A stretch of DNA of 64,000 bases from Tolypothrix sp. PCC 7712 (GTDB lineage Bacteria > Cyanobacteriota > Cyanobacteriia > Cyanobacteriales > Nostocaceae), in NCBI RefSeq assembly GCF_025860405.1, contig NZ_CP063785.1, forward strand, positions 3,844,001-3,908,000. The letters are read 5' to 3'. The notes under the pieces were generated by a model. It did no database searches. It was given only the letters and a program-made list of their open reading frames with translations, and was not told the DNA's origin. Position 1 is the first letter of the stretch. Each line of letters starts with the position of its first letter. The translations under genes were made by a program, and so were the position numbers. Of this stretch, positions 26,572 to 35,146 are shown piece after piece.

Positions 26572-27093
26572 CTAAAAGAATACGTCAATTTGCGATCGCC
26601 CAGTGGTTTTCAGCCAGTTCTGAGCTTCAATATAGTTATTGGGAGCCATGCGAATGGCGCGAATCCAATAGTCTGCCGCTTGGTCAAACAAAGCTTCACC
26701 ACCATCATTATCCCCAGCTTCTTTGGCTTTTTCGCCTTGGTAATGATAAATTACGGCGATGTTGTTTAAGGCTTGGGGGAGGCGTGGGTTTAACTCAATT
26801 GCCTGATGGTACAATTCTAAAGCTTTGTCATGGTCGCCGTTGCTGGCATAGATTAAGCCCATATTGTAGAGGATATAGCCGCGATCGTTGGTATCTTCCT
26901 CTAATGTGAGTGCCTCTTCATAGTATTCTAAGGCTTCAGCATATTCGCCTTCTGCTTGGGCCGACATGCCATCTCGATAATAAACAAACGCTTCTTTAGC
27001 TTTTTTGTTAGTTGGCAGTATCTTGAGAATGATATCTGCCATGACTGTAAAGGATTTGTCAATAAAGTTATCGTTTTTTTGGGTTCTTGGCAT
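26572..27093 (-). CDS. ycf3: Photosystem I assembly protein Ycf3
   Basis: Ycf3 is a TPR chaperone required to assemble photosystem I at the thylakoid membrane. The 173 residues match cyanobacterial and plastid proteins end to end: the N-terminal MPRTQKNDNFIDKSFTVMADIIL, three TPR units (FVYYRDGMSAQAEGEYAEAL; GYILYNMGLIYASNGDHDKAL; LPQALNNIAVIYHYQGEKA) and the C-terminal AADYWIRAIRMAPNNYIEAQNWLK. Its presence shows that the organism is an oxygenic phototroph. It is on the same strand as gatC (about 90 bp apart), with a tandem repeat in between. Confidence 0.96.
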   Translation of the reverse strand: MPRTQKNDNFIDKSFTVMADIILKILPTNKKAKEAFVYYRDGMSAQAEGEYAEALEYYEEALTLEEDTNDRGYILYNMGLIYASNGDHDKALELYHQAIELNPRLPQALNNIAVIYHYQGEKAKEAGDNDGGEALFDQAADYWIRAIRMAPNNYIEAQNWLKTTGRSQIDVFF

Positions 27094-27312
27094 ATTTGCC
27101 TCTGTGAGATTGCAGCTATTGGCGTGAACAATGCCCGGAGAGTTTGTTTAGCCGTTGTTGAGACGCGATAATAATTCTCTACGTCTTGTGGGCATAGGCG
27201 AACACCCTTATTTTCCCTCTAAAGCCAACCAGATGAAAGGGGGGAGCCGCGAATTATGTCCACGTGGTGATTTTGCCATCCGTATAGTTAATAACTAATT
27301 TAACTAAAATTG

Positions 27313-27996
27313 TCAGGTATTGTTGTCGTTGATTGGCAGAACACAGTCTGGACTGTTGTGCTGAGGTTTATTGACTAAGGTGCTAACTGGGTAGCTAGTC
27401 ATTGACGCGGCTGGATAAGGACGTAATAGCGGTTCTAGGACTTCAGGGCTTTCCAGTTGGGGATCTAACCACTGATTGTAATCTTCAGGAGCCAGAATCA
27501 CGGGCATCCGGTCGTGGATGGGTTCGAGTAATTCATTCGCTGCTGTGGTCAAAATGGTACAAGAGGCTATTTCTTCTCCTGAAGCCGATTGCCATTTCTC
27601 CCACAATCCAGCAAAAGCAAAGGGTTTTTCATTTTGAAGACGAAAATAAAATGGCTGTTTTTTGTTTTGTTTTTTTTGCCATTCAAAGAAGCCATCCGCT
27701 AGCACTAAACAGCGCCGACGCTTAAACGCTGAACGAAAAGAGGGTTTTTCGGCAACAGTTTCTGCCCTAGCATTGATGAGTTTGGCCCCTATGCTGGGAT
27801 CTTTTGACCATGAGGGGATTAACCCCCAACGTAACTGCTGAAATTCGCGCCGATCGCTTTCGGGTTTATGTAGTACCGTTGCTATCATTTGCGTAGGTGC
27901 AATGTTATATTGCGCTGCTAAATCGGGCACTGTTTCCAACTCAAAAGCTTGAGCTAATGCTGCGGCTGTTTGCTTTAAAGTAAATCTTCCACACAT
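27313..27996 (-). CDS. SOS response-associated peptidase YedK/HMCES family
   Basis: A 227-residue member of the SRAP family, which forms a covalent thiazolidine crosslink with abasic sites in single-stranded DNA and protects them. The catalytic Cys2 follows the initiator Met (MCGRFTLK). The other active-site segments are YNIAPTQ, LINARAETVAEKPSFR, GFFEWQKK (Glu) and IHDRMPVIL (His), all present. The start is fixed by the need for Cys at position 2. No SOS box was identified upstream. It stands alone. Confidence 0.93.
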   Translation of the reverse strand: MCGRFTLKQTAAALAQAFELETVPDLAAQYNIAPTQMIATVLHKPESDRREFQQLRWGLIPSWSKDPSIGAKLINARAETVAEKPSFRSAFKRRRCLVLADGFFEWQKKQNKKQPFYFRLQNEKPFAFAGLWEKWQSASGEEIASCTILTTAANELLEPIHDRMPVILAPEDYNQWLDPQLESPEVLEPLLRPYPAASMTSYPVSTLVNKPQHNSPDCVLPINDNNT

Positions 27997-28199
27997 AGTT
28001 TTATTGGCGATCGCAGATTAAAATTAGACGTATAAATCCGAGCAATCATCGATATTTTTTTATTTCTTCAGATAATTCTATTTTCACTCTGATGCTGAAT
28101 ATAAATAAAAAAATATCCGGTTTTTTGAAAATCATTTGGTAAGATATTGTATTTTAAACCCCCCCTTCTTTCGCTCATATTCCCTATTATATTTTTGGC

Positions 28200-28811
28200 A
28201 TGGAAACATTGCGGCTGTACGATTTTTTACCTTCAGGTAATGGCTATAAGATTCGTCTTCTCTTGACGCAAATCGGTATGCCATTTGAGAGAATTGAACT
28301 CAACATCACTAAAGGCGAGACTCGAACACCCGAATTTTTGAGTAAAAATCCTAACGGTAAAATTCCCCTTTTGGAGATTGAACCTGGGAAATATTTAGCA
28401 GAATCAAATGCTATCTTGCTGTATTTAAGTGAAGGCACAGAATTTCTACCTTATGATAGGTTTCTGCACGCTCAGGTACTACAATGGCTATTTTTTGAAC
28501 AAAATAGCCATGAACCTTTTATTGCCACATCCAGATTTTTAATCTCTATTTTAGGCAAGCCGGAAGCACACCAAGAAACGATGAAATCTATGCTGGAAAA
28601 GGGTTACGCTGCCTTGAAGGTGATGGAAAATCATCTAAGCGATCGCAGCTTTTTTGTGGGCGATCGCTATACTATTGCTGATATTGCTTTGTTTGCTTAC
28701 ACCCATGTAGCTGATGAAGGCGGTTTTGATTTAACACAATTTCCTGCTATCCAAGCTTGGATAGAACTTGTCAAATCTCAGCCTGGATATATAACCATTC
28801 ACCAAGAATGA
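28200..28811 (+). CDS. Glutathione S-transferase
   Basis: A 203-residue GST with an N-terminal thioredoxin-like domain (LRLYDFLPSGNGYKIRLLL, with the catalytic Ser in PSGNG, then GKIPLLEI with cis-Pro and the AESNAILLYLSE glutathione-binding segment) and an all-helical C-terminal domain (YAALKVMENHLSDRSFFVGDRYTIADIALFAYTHVADEGGF, with the N-capping box). It conjugates or transfers glutathione; the natural substrate is unknown. The sequence resembles bacterial beta or theta-like GSTs. There are no linked genes. Confidence 0.9.
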   Translation: METLRLYDFLPSGNGYKIRLLLTQIGMPFERIELNITKGETRTPEFLSKNPNGKIPLLEIEPGKYLAESNAILLYLSEGTEFLPYDRFLHAQVLQWLFFEQNSHEPFIATSRFLISILGKPEAHQETMKSMLEKGYAALKVMENHLSDRSFFVGDRYTIADIALFAYTHVADEGGFDLTQFPAIQAWIELVKSQPGYITIHQE

Positions 28812-28957
28812 CAGTATGATTTTCTTACCAGTTATCAGTTAACAGAGGTTAACTTTCAATTAATCGCTGTTAACTGACCACTGATTTGAAAGTGCTGAGT
28901 ACTGAGTGCTGAGTGCTAAATAAAAAAACTTGAGACTTTCATGCATGGCATTCAATA

Positions 28958-29185
28958 CTAAGTTTCAGTGTCAATTTCTACAAACTTTTGCCGAGAAGTA
29001 GCACCAGATTTAATTCTGATATAAGATTTTGGTACATTAAATTTTTCAGCTAGTAGTTTAATTAACTCTTCATTCGCTTTACCATCTACTGGTGGAGATT
29101 TTAAATGTACATTCAAACTACCGTCAGCTTGTTCTTCAATTTTTTGTTGTTTGGAATTAGGTTTAACTTTAACTTTTTTTTGCAT
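28958..29185 (-). CDS. DUF167 family protein (YggU-like)
   Basis: A 75-residue protein of the DUF167/UPF0235 family, a small alpha/beta fold of unknown function found in all domains. The conserved core is LNVHLKSPPVDGKANEELIKLLAEKFNVPKSYIRIKSGATSRQKFVEI, which includes the family block PPVDGKAN and SGxTSRxK. It is preceded by a lysine-rich strand (MQKKVKVKPNSKQQKI). It stands alone, minus strand, near a cluster of short tandem repeats. Confidence 0.88.
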   Translation of the reverse strand: MQKKVKVKPNSKQQKIEEQADGSLNVHLKSPPVDGKANEELIKLLAEKFNVPKSYIRIKSGATSRQKFVEIDTET

Positions 29186-29428
29186 TGCCTATCTTCTTTA
29201 TTAGGTGTCGCCTAATTTTAACAAGCTTGTCAGGAATTAATGTATGAGTAATTAGAACTTTGTTGATAGATTAATTTTAAAATAAAGCCAGGTGCGTTAC
29301 AGTCAATAATGTCTTTGCTGAGTGAAAAATATGCATAAGCAGCGTCGTAACACACCCTAAAAATTTAGTCTTGCAAGTAAGCCATTCACGCCAGGTTTTG
29401 TTATAACAAGACATAAAAAGCTGTCTTT

Positions 29429-29467
29429 TCTATGCCCCATGCCCCATGCCCTATGCCCTATGCCCTT
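29429..29467. repeat. Short tandem repeat (CCCCATG/CCCTATG)
   Basis: About five copies of a seven-base unit CCCCATG, drifting to CCCTATG, directly upstream of the insertion sequence. It is of the same class as the other heptamer arrays in the window. Confidence 0.75.
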
Positions 29468-29542
29468 TTTCAAGCTAGTCTGAAACTAATAATTTAGGAC
29501 TAACGCATTGACAGAATGATAAAATAATGCGTTAAGAAAAAA

Positions 29543-30652
29543 GTGTTGTCTACAAATAGGTATCGGACAATCAGAGAAATCAGTAAACTCTCAACAGCAC
29601 AATGCAATCTGGAACATTACACTCTATTTTTGTTATCGGAACCGAAGCATGGAGGATGCAGTAGGTTAGCAGAAATATTGGGGAATGTTTCACATGATAG
29701 TGTGAACCGTTTTTTGTTGAGGGAGAGATACGCTCCCTATGATTTGTTCAGTACGGTAAAGACTATTATTAACTTGACAGGAGGGATTTTAAGTGTAGAC
29801 GACACAGTCATAGAAAAACTGTACAGTAATCCAAAATATGCAGAATTAATCGGTTATTTTTGGTCAGGTAAATATCATAAAAGTATCAAAGGGATAAATT
29901 TAATTACGCTGTATTACAGCGACATACATGGAAGCTCAGTACCAATAAATTACAGAATATACGATAAAAAGGAGGGGAAAACGAAGAACGATTATTTCCA
30001 AGAGATGCTAATTGAAGTAATTGATTGGGGTGTAAAACCAAGGCTAGTAACAGGAGATAGTTGGTACTCAGGAGTAGAAAACTTAAAATTTTTAAGAAAC
30101 CAGAAATTGGGTTTTCTATTTGGGGTTGAGAAAAATAGAACTGTCTCTAATGAACCAGGAAAGTATTGCCAAGTAAGTGGTTTAGAGATTCCTGATGAAG
30201 GGTTGGTAACTCATCTGAGAGAATTTGGATTTATCAAATTGTTTAGGAAAGTCTTCAAAAAAGAAGACTCTAGACATTATATATTGTATCTACCAGATGC
30301 TGAAGCTCTTCAGCAAATAACTCGCAGTGAATTTGTGACAATTCATGATACTCATTGGGGAATAGAAAGTTTTCACAGAGCAATAAAACAAGTATGTGGA
30401 ATTTGTCGATTTATGGTGAGCCAGTGCGTTGGGCGGGTCTCCCGACTTGAAGCAACTGGCGAACCCGTAAGGGTTAGAGATAGCCATGCAATTAAAACAC
30501 ACATATTTTGCTCACTTCAAGCATTTGTTCGTTTAGAGCTAATGCGGTCTGAAAACATCATTTCTAATTGGTATGAATTACAAAGAAACTTGTTTACTTT
30601 AGTTGTGCGTGATTATATTGTGGACAATCTCACCAATACTTGTGCTGCCTAG
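29543..30652 (+). CDS. DDE transposase (IS4/IS701-like)
   Basis: A 369-residue transposase starting at GTG (29543); no ATG fits. It has an N-terminal helical region, then ILSVDDTVIEK (first catalytic Asp, with the DDT motif), LVTGDSWYSGVENL (second Asp) and THWGIESFHRAIKQVCG (catalytic Glu, YREK-like region). A 19-residue in-frame insert encoded by a palindromic repeat lies just after the Glu motif, between FMV and RDSHAIKTH. The core residues are intact, but the insert may affect activity. It is alone inside the IS. Confidence 0.88.
   Translation: MLSTNRYRTIREISKLSTAQCNLEHYTLFLLSEPKHGGCSRLAEILGNVSHDSVNRFLLRERYAPYDLFSTVKTIINLTGGILSVDDTVIEKLYSNPKYAELIGYFWSGKYHKSIKGINLITLYYSDIHGSSVPINYRIYDKKEGKTKNDYFQEMLIEVIDWGVKPRLVTGDSWYSGVENLKFLRNQKLGFLFGVEKNRTVSNEPGKYCQVSGLEIPDEGLVTHLREFGFIKLFRKVFKKEDSRHYILYLPDAEALQQITRSEFVTIHDTHWGIESFHRAIKQVCGICRFMVSQCVGRVSRLEATGEPVRVRDSHAIKTHIFCSLQAFVRLELMRSENIISNWYELQRNLFTLVVRDYIVDNLTNTCAA
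30421..30477. repeat. 57-bp repeat inserted in frame in the transposase gene
   Basis: The segment begins CCAGTGCGTTGGGC and includes AGCAACTGGCGAACCC; CCAGT and ACTGG are inverted. This sequence type is a familiar dispersed repeat of Nostocales. Removing 57 bp restores a continuous FMV-RDSHAIKTH reading, so the insertion adds exactly 19 codons. Confidence 0.7.
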
Positions 30653-30694
30653 TACACATCAATAATATTTTTTGTCAATGCGTAAGTCCTATAA

Positions 30695-31099
30695 TTATAC
30701 TTTTGCACAAAGAGTCTCAATTAAATTCACGACTCTTTGCTTGACTTCATCGCGAACGCGACGAAAGGTAGCAATTGATTCGCCTTCGGGATCGTCAAGA
30801 TGCCAATCTTCAAAGACTTCGCGTAATACCCACTCTTGCGGTAAGTTTACACCACAACCACATAAGGAAATGACCGCATCATAATCTTGGGAATTAAAGT
30901 CGCTTAAAGGTTGAGAAGTTTGATGGCTGATATCAATTCCAATTTCTGACATTACTTCCACTGCAACGGGATCTACCTCGCTAGCGGCTAAACCTGAACT
31001 TGAAGCAACAATCTTACCTTCTGCGAAAGTGTTTGCAAAACCTTCCGCCATTTGGGAACGACGGGAATTATGCTTGCAAATAAACATGACTCGTTTCAT
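30695..31099 (-). CDS. arsC: Arsenate reductase, glutaredoxin-type LMW-PTPase family
   Basis: A 134-residue arsenate reductase, which reduces As(V) to As(III) for export. The nucleophile is Cys8 in the CX5R loop (C8-K-H-N-S-R-R14-S), and Cys80 and Cys82 in SLCGCG match the three cysteines shown to be essential in the glutathione/glutaredoxin-dependent Synechocystis enzyme. The stop codon is overlapped by the target duplication of the IS. It lies downstream of arsI on the same strand, separated by a palindromic element, and may be co-transcribed with it under ArsR control. Confidence 0.92.
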   Translation of the reverse strand: MKRVMFICKHNSRRSQMAEGFANTFAEGKIVASSSGLAASEVDPVAVEVMSEIGIDISHQTSQPLSDFNSQDYDAVISLCGCGVNLPQEWVLREVFEDWHLDDPEGESIATFRRVRDEVKQRVVNLIETLCAKV

Positions 31100-31175
31100 G
31101 ATACTTCTGGTTATTGTTGATGAACAAATTTAGAGCAGCATGAATGACTGCTCTAAACTTCTTAAGTAGTTAAAC

Positions 31176-31324
31176 AAAATTAATTACACAATGTCATTGC
31201 GAATGGAGCGGAGCGGAATGAAGCAATCGCAAGGGTTGAGATTGCTTCTCTTCGAGACGCTACGCGTTAAGCGAAGCTATGCCGAAGGCTTTACGCTGCG
31301 CTCGCAATGACTGTAATTAATTTT
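31176..31324. repeat. Palindromic repeat element between arsC and arsI
   Basis: A 149-bp noncoding element with perfect 13-bp outer arms (AAAATTAATTACA at 31176-31188, complement 31312-31324) and inner arms GTCATTGCGA (31193-31202) and its complement (31302-31311). The core is rich in small palindromes (GCTACGCG, GCGAAGC). It lies within what would be an arsI-arsC transcript and can fold into a long hairpin. Confidence 0.7.
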
Positions 31325-31359
31325 GCGTGGTTACTTATCTATGCTTTATGACAGCTTCT

Positions 31360-31815
31360 TTAAGCACAACAAGGTTTTTTCAAAACTGGTGCTAATTCTT
31401 CAGAATTAGCATTAGCTGCAATATTCTCTTCTGGTGCTGTATCTGCTACCTTCACTACAAATACTTCCCAGCGATTACCATCAGGATCAGTCACCCATAC
31501 TTTATCTTGTAAAGCATAGCAACAGTTAGTATTTTCTTCGGTAAATAACGCTAATCCAGCATCTGTAAATCGTTTAATAGAAGCTTCTACTTCTTGTGTA
31601 CTTTCTACCTGTACACCTAAATGAGATAATGCACCGCCTGATTGCACACTATCAGTTAGGTTCAATGTCAGGTTTAAAGCAGGGTTGGGAATATCAAATT
31701 TAGCGTAGTCAGCCTTATATTTCATAGGTTCTACGCCAAACATTGCTCGGTAAAATGCTACTGACTTCTCAATATTGGTAACATTCAAAGCCACATGAGT
31801 TTTCAGAACTGACAT
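31360..31815 (-). CDS. arsI: ArsI/CadI-type C-As lyase (glyoxalase fold)
   Basis: A 151-residue vicinal-oxygen-chelate protein of the ArsI family, an Fe(II) dioxygenase that cleaves the carbon-arsenic bond of trivalent organoarsenicals. Likely metal ligands are His7 (KTHVALNV), His65 (ALSHLGVQV) and Glu117 (RWEVFVV). The vicinal pair Cys98-Cys99 (TNCCYAL) binds the trivalent arsenical in characterised ArsI. The C-terminus ends KKPCCA, another cysteine pair. It is divergent from arsR across a 100-bp region with two palindromic operators. Confidence 0.9.
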   Translation of the reverse strand: MSVLKTHVALNVTNIEKSVAFYRAMFGVEPMKYKADYAKFDIPNPALNLTLNLTDSVQSGGALSHLGVQVESTQEVEASIKRFTDAGLALFTEENTNCCYALQDKVWVTDPDGNRWEVFVVKVADTAPEENIAANANSEELAPVLKKPCCA

Positions 31816-31843
31816 AAATTTAACCCCTTATTGGATTTACATT

Positions 31844-31863
31844 ATATTGACATATATCAATAT
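31844..31863. promoter_or_regulatory. ArsR operator 1 (TTGA-N6-TCAA)
   Basis: ATATTGA and its exact complement TCAATAT flank a 6-bp CATATA spacer. It lies 29 bp upstream of arsI, where binding of an ArsR repressor would block its transcription. Confidence 0.7.
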
Positions 31864-31886
31864 TTACGCTTATCAATATATTGCCG

Positions 31887-31912
31887 TATATATTGATAGC
31901 TGTCAATATATA
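31887..31912. promoter_or_regulatory. ArsR operator 2 (TTGA-N6-TCAA)
   Basis: A 26-bp site: TATATATTGA, 6-bp spacer TAGCTG, TCAATATATA (perfect 10-bp arms). It ends 3 bp before the arsR ATG at 31916. It has the same core and spacing as operator 1, consistent with autoregulation plus control of arsI. Confidence 0.75.
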
Positions 31913-31915
31913 AAT

Positions 31916-32263
31916 ATGAACTTTCATCAACAACTGTCTACATGCTGTCAATCAGTCTTATCAGGCTTCCTTAAGCCTGATGTAGCGGCTCAAACAGCAG
32001 CTATCTTTCGAGTATTGGGAGATCCATCCCGGTTACAATTGCTGAGTCTCATCGCCAATCAACCAAAAGGTGAAGCCTGTGTGTGTGAATTAACAGAACC
32101 TTTGGGTTTATCACAGCCTACAGTCAGTCATCATCTGAAGGTGATGTATGAAGCAGGGTTAATCGCTAAAGAAAGACGCGGTACTTGGATTTACTATCGG
32201 CTAGTCCCGGAACGGATTGAAGCTTTGCGAAATGCTTTAGCGTTACCTCAGCAAAATTCATGA
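31916..32263 (+). CDS. arsR: ArsR/SmtB family repressor (first copy)
   Basis: A 115-residue winged-helix regulator from MNFHQQLSTCC; the frame extends 23 codons upstream through the operators, which is not plausible. The DNA-binding helix is in GLSQPTVSHHLKVM, and the wing is RRGTWIYYRLV. The metalloid-sensing segment ACVCELTE carries the CxC pair of ArsR; the N-terminal CC may take part. It should repress arsI and itself from the two TTGA-N6-TCAA palindromes until As(III) binds. It is convergent with acr3. Confidence 0.9.
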   Translation: MNFHQQLSTCCQSVLSGFLKPDVAAQTAAIFRVLGDPSRLQLLSLIANQPKGEACVCELTEPLGLSQPTVSHHLKVMYEAGLIAKERRGTWIYYRLVPERIEALRNALALPQQNS

Positions 32264-32528
32264 GACTATTAAAAATTGGTAATTACTAATTCGTAATGCG
32301 TAATTCAATTTGAGTAGTTGATTTAAAGCTCACCTCAAATTGAGATAATTTTTAGGGTGCAACATTGTTGTACCCATTTTGATAATTCTGTTACCTGAAG
32401 ATTAAAATGGCGTTGCATAAATGGGGGATGATTTATCTCACGCAGAGACGCAGAGCCGCAGAGAGAATAAGGAGTTTTAAATTGTAAGCTGTTAAATTTC
32501 ATCCCATAATTCAGCAATGCCATTAAAA

Positions 32529-33680
32529 TTAATGGAAAGAACTCAGACAACGGGGATCTCGCAATGTTGCTTTTTCTGGTTCTCGTGGAAACCAAGCTGC
32601 TGTTCGTTTACAAAATTCCACTAGCATCAACATAACTGGAACTTCGATTAAAACACCTACCACTGTAGCTAGTGCTGCACCAGAATTTAAACCAAACAAC
32701 ATTACAGCTGTGGCGATCGCAACTTCAAAATGATTGCTGGCTCCTATTAATGCTGCGGGTGCAGCATCTTCATAAGATAAATTGAGTTTTAAGGCTATGA
32801 CATAACTAATGAAGAAAATGAAATTAGTCTGGATAAATAGCGGTACGGCAATTAACAAGATGTGTAAGGGATTATTAACTATTAATTCTCCTTTAAATGC
32901 AAATAGCAAAACTAAAGTAATTAACAATGCTGTAATGGCAATGGGACTGAGATATTTTAAAAATTTTCTCTCAAACCAATCTCTACCTTTATGTTTCAAA
33001 ATCCAGTAACGGCTATACATTCCTGCTACTAATGGCAAGCCGACATAAATTAGCACCGATAAAACTATTGTTTGCCAGGGAACAGCTAAATCATTTGCTG
33101 CTAGTAACCACCTGCCTAAAGGTGCATATAAAAATAGCATTGTCAGAGAATTAACTGCTACCATTACCAAGGTGTGACCTTGATTACCATAAGAAAGATA
33201 TCCCCACAGCAATACCATTGCTGTACAAGGAGCAATACCTAATAAAATTGTCCCAGCAATGTAAGAATTTGTGAGTGTGACTTCACTACCATGAATTAAT
33301 TCGCTACCTGTAATTAAAGGACGAAATAGCCATCCTAGAAAGAACTGAGCAAATACTACCATCGTAAATGGTTTAATTAACCAGTTCACAACCAATGTGA
33401 GAATTACAGGTTTAGGAGCGCGAATAGCATGAGCAGCTTGAGAAAAATCAATTTTTACCATGATGGGATACATCATGAAAAATAGACAAATTGCAATCGG
33501 AATTGATACTTGATAAACACTGATTGCATCCAGTATGACTGCTACTTTGGGAAATAATCTTCCTAATGCTATGCCTATAAAAATGCATAAAAATACCCAA
33601 ATAGTTAGGTATCTTTCAAAAAAACTGAGATTACTACCTGCTTGTATGGAGGCTTTGTTAGCTTGCGAATGTGTACTCAT
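32529..33680 (-). CDS. acr3: Arsenite efflux transporter Acr3
   Basis: A 383-residue ten-helix transporter of the Acr3 family, which exports As(III) across the plasma membrane. It has SIPIAICLFFMMYPIMVKID, the conserved Cys in GIAPCTAMVLLWGYLS required for transport, and the C-terminal GASNHFEVAIATAVMLFG block, followed by the family-typical FPREPEKATLRDPRCL. The start (MSTHSQANKASIQ) gives the usual short cytoplasmic leader. It is the last gene of the leftward ars operon, 51 bp after arsJ. Confidence 0.94.
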   Translation of the reverse strand: MSTHSQANKASIQAGSNLSFFERYLTIWVFLCIFIGIALGRLFPKVAVILDAISVYQVSIPIAICLFFMMYPIMVKIDFSQAAHAIRAPKPVILTLVVNWLIKPFTMVVFAQFFLGWLFRPLITGSELIHGSEVTLTNSYIAGTILLGIAPCTAMVLLWGYLSYGNQGHTLVMVAVNSLTMLFLYAPLGRWLLAANDLAVPWQTIVLSVLIYVGLPLVAGMYSRYWILKHKGRDWFERKFLKYLSPIAITALLITLVLLFAFKGELIVNNPLHILLIAVPLFIQTNFIFFISYVIALKLNLSYEDAAPAALIGASNHFEVAIATAVMLFGLNSGAALATVVGVLIEVPVMLMLVEFCKRTAAWFPREPEKATLRDPRCLSSFH

Positions 33681-33730
33681 GAATGTAAACCTGAATTAAT
33701 AGCACGTTGTTCCTATCCCCAGAAAGTTTT

Positions 33731-35017
33731 TTAATCTCCGTCTCCGGCTTTCCAGGCGTTCGGCTTTGCCGTCCCGAAGGGAATCGCTTTGCTTGGTTGG
33801 GGATTGGGTAATTTCAGTGAAACTACTGCAGCTGCAAGTACAAAAAACATCGATGTCCACAGACAGCCAACTAAACCGAAAAGCTGATATACCAAACCAG
33901 ACAATACAGTTCCTACCAATCGACCGCCAGAGTTAGCCATATAGTAGAAGCCAACATTCAGCGCTACTTTGTCATCGTCAGTAAATGCCAAAACGAGGTA
34001 AGAGTGAACTGCTGAATTAAAGGCAAATACTACCCCAAAAATTAGCAATCCGCCAACGATCGCAATATTTGCGGGTATACCTAATTGCAGAGAAAGAGCG
34101 ATCGCAGATGGTACGGCGGTTAAGGTAAATGTCCAGAACTGAATGGTTTTAGCTTGTGGTGGACGACCAGAACCAAATCGCTGGATCAGTGTTGGTGCTA
34201 AGGATTGAATCACACCGTAGCCAATTACCCAACAAGCCAAAAAGCCACCAACCTGATAGAACGACCAGCCAAGAACAGTACGTAAAAATACTGGCAAACC
34301 TACTACAAACCAGACATCGCGAGAACCAAACAGAAAGAATCGAGCAGCAGAGAGAATATTGATTTCTTGGCTTTTAGAAAAGAGTTGGCTAAATTTAACT
34401 TTCTTCTTGATTTTGCCCATACCTTTAGGCAGCATTAGCCCAGTGAACATAATCAAAGACAACGCCCCTGCCATAATCCAGAGGGAATTAACGAAGCCAA
34501 CCGAAGCTAAAAGTGCGCTACCAACAAAGAAACCAACTCCTTTCAGGGCATTTTTGGAACCAGTCAGCACCGCTACCCACTTGAACAAAGATGATTGAGC
34601 ATCTTGGGGTACTACCAACCGAATCGCACTCTTAGAACTCATCTTTGTTAAGTCTTTGGCAATCCCAGAAAATGCCTGAGCCACCATTACATAGAGGACT
34701 GCAAGCCACTGTACCCAATCTGGATTCAGCCATGAAAGCATAGCCAGAGAGAAAATCTGTAGCCCAATACCAGTATAAAGCGTTACTTTTAGCCCTAGCT
34801 GCGAGCCAATCCAACCACCTAAGAAATTGGTAACAACTCCAAAGACTTCGTAGAACAGAAACAGGAACGCGATTTGTATTGGGGTATAGCCAATGTTGTT
34901 GAAATAAAGCAACACCAGCATTCTTAAGGCTCCATCTGTAAGGGTGAAGCCCCAGTAGGCGAGTGTAACTAAAATATAGTTTTTGAAATTAGCGCTAGAA
35001 GCTGTAGTGGAAGCCAT
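33731..35017 (-). CDS. arsJ: Organoarsenical efflux MFS transporter ArsJ
   Basis: A 428-residue major facilitator from MASTTASSANFKNYILV. The frame can be read 37 codons further upstream but that part is low-complexity repeat DNA. About 11-12 hydrophobic segments and the blocks NYILVTLAYWGFTLTDGALRM, FYEVFGVVTNFLGGWIGSQ and YYMANSGGRLVGTVLSG (each a short helix segment) match ArsJ, the exporter of 1-arseno-3-phosphoglycerate. The neighbouring GAPDH makes that substrate from arsenate and glyceraldehyde 3-phosphate, which supports the assignment. Confidence 0.9.
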   Translation of the reverse strand: MASTTASSANFKNYILVTLAYWGFTLTDGALRMLVLLYFNNIGYTPIQIAFLFLFYEVFGVVTNFLGGWIGSQLGLKVTLYTGIGLQIFSLAMLSWLNPDWVQWLAVLYVMVAQAFSGIAKDLTKMSSKSAIRLVVPQDAQSSLFKWVAVLTGSKNALKGVGFFVGSALLASVGFVNSLWIMAGALSLIMFTGLMLPKGMGKIKKKVKFSQLFSKSQEINILSAARFFLFGSRDVWFVVGLPVFLRTVLGWSFYQVGGFLACWVIGYGVIQSLAPTLIQRFGSGRPPQAKTIQFWTFTLTAVPSAIALSLQLGIPANIAIVGGLLIFGVVFAFNSAVHSYLVLAFTDDDKVALNVGFYYMANSGGRLVGTVLSGLVYQLFGLVGCLWTSMFFVLAAAVVSLKLPNPQPSKAIPFGTAKPNAWKAGDGD

Positions 35018-35103
35018 GAGATGGGGGAATGGGGAGGAGAGGGAGATGAGGGAGATGAGGTAGACAAGGGGACAAGGGGTAAAAGGGGAACAAACACCAA
35101 TTA

Positions 35104-35146
35104 CCAAATGACAAATGACAAATGACAAATGACAAATGACAAATGA
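35104..35146. repeat. Short tandem heptamer repeat (ACAAATG type)
   Basis: Six units of (A/C)CAAATG abut the stop codon of the GAPDH gene. They lie inside the ars operon, between GAPDH and arsJ, together with purine-rich low-complexity sequence (35025-35100). Confidence 0.8.

Larger units (their letters stand above)
29495..30691. mobile_element. Complete insertion sequence with TIRs and 5-bp target duplication
   Basis: The 1197-bp element has 19-bp terminal inverted repeats with one mismatch: TAGGACTAACGCATTGACA at 29495-29513 and the complement of TAGGACTTACGCATTGACA at 30673-30691. It is flanked by direct repeats TAATT (29490-29494 and 30692-30696). It encodes a single DDE transposase. The right copy of the duplication overlaps the arsC stop codon, so the element landed exactly behind arsC. 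The IS family cannot be settled by eye (IS4/IS701-like). Confidence 0.85.

Noticed and set aside
32335..32595. 86-codon minus-strand frame after acr3
   Set aside because: It overlaps the 3' end of acr3 in another frame and includes dispersed repeat sequence.
33731..35128. Longer ArsJ with 37 additional N-terminal residues
   Set aside because: The extension is encoded by low-complexity and tandem-repeat DNA; homologues begin near MAS..NFKNYILV.
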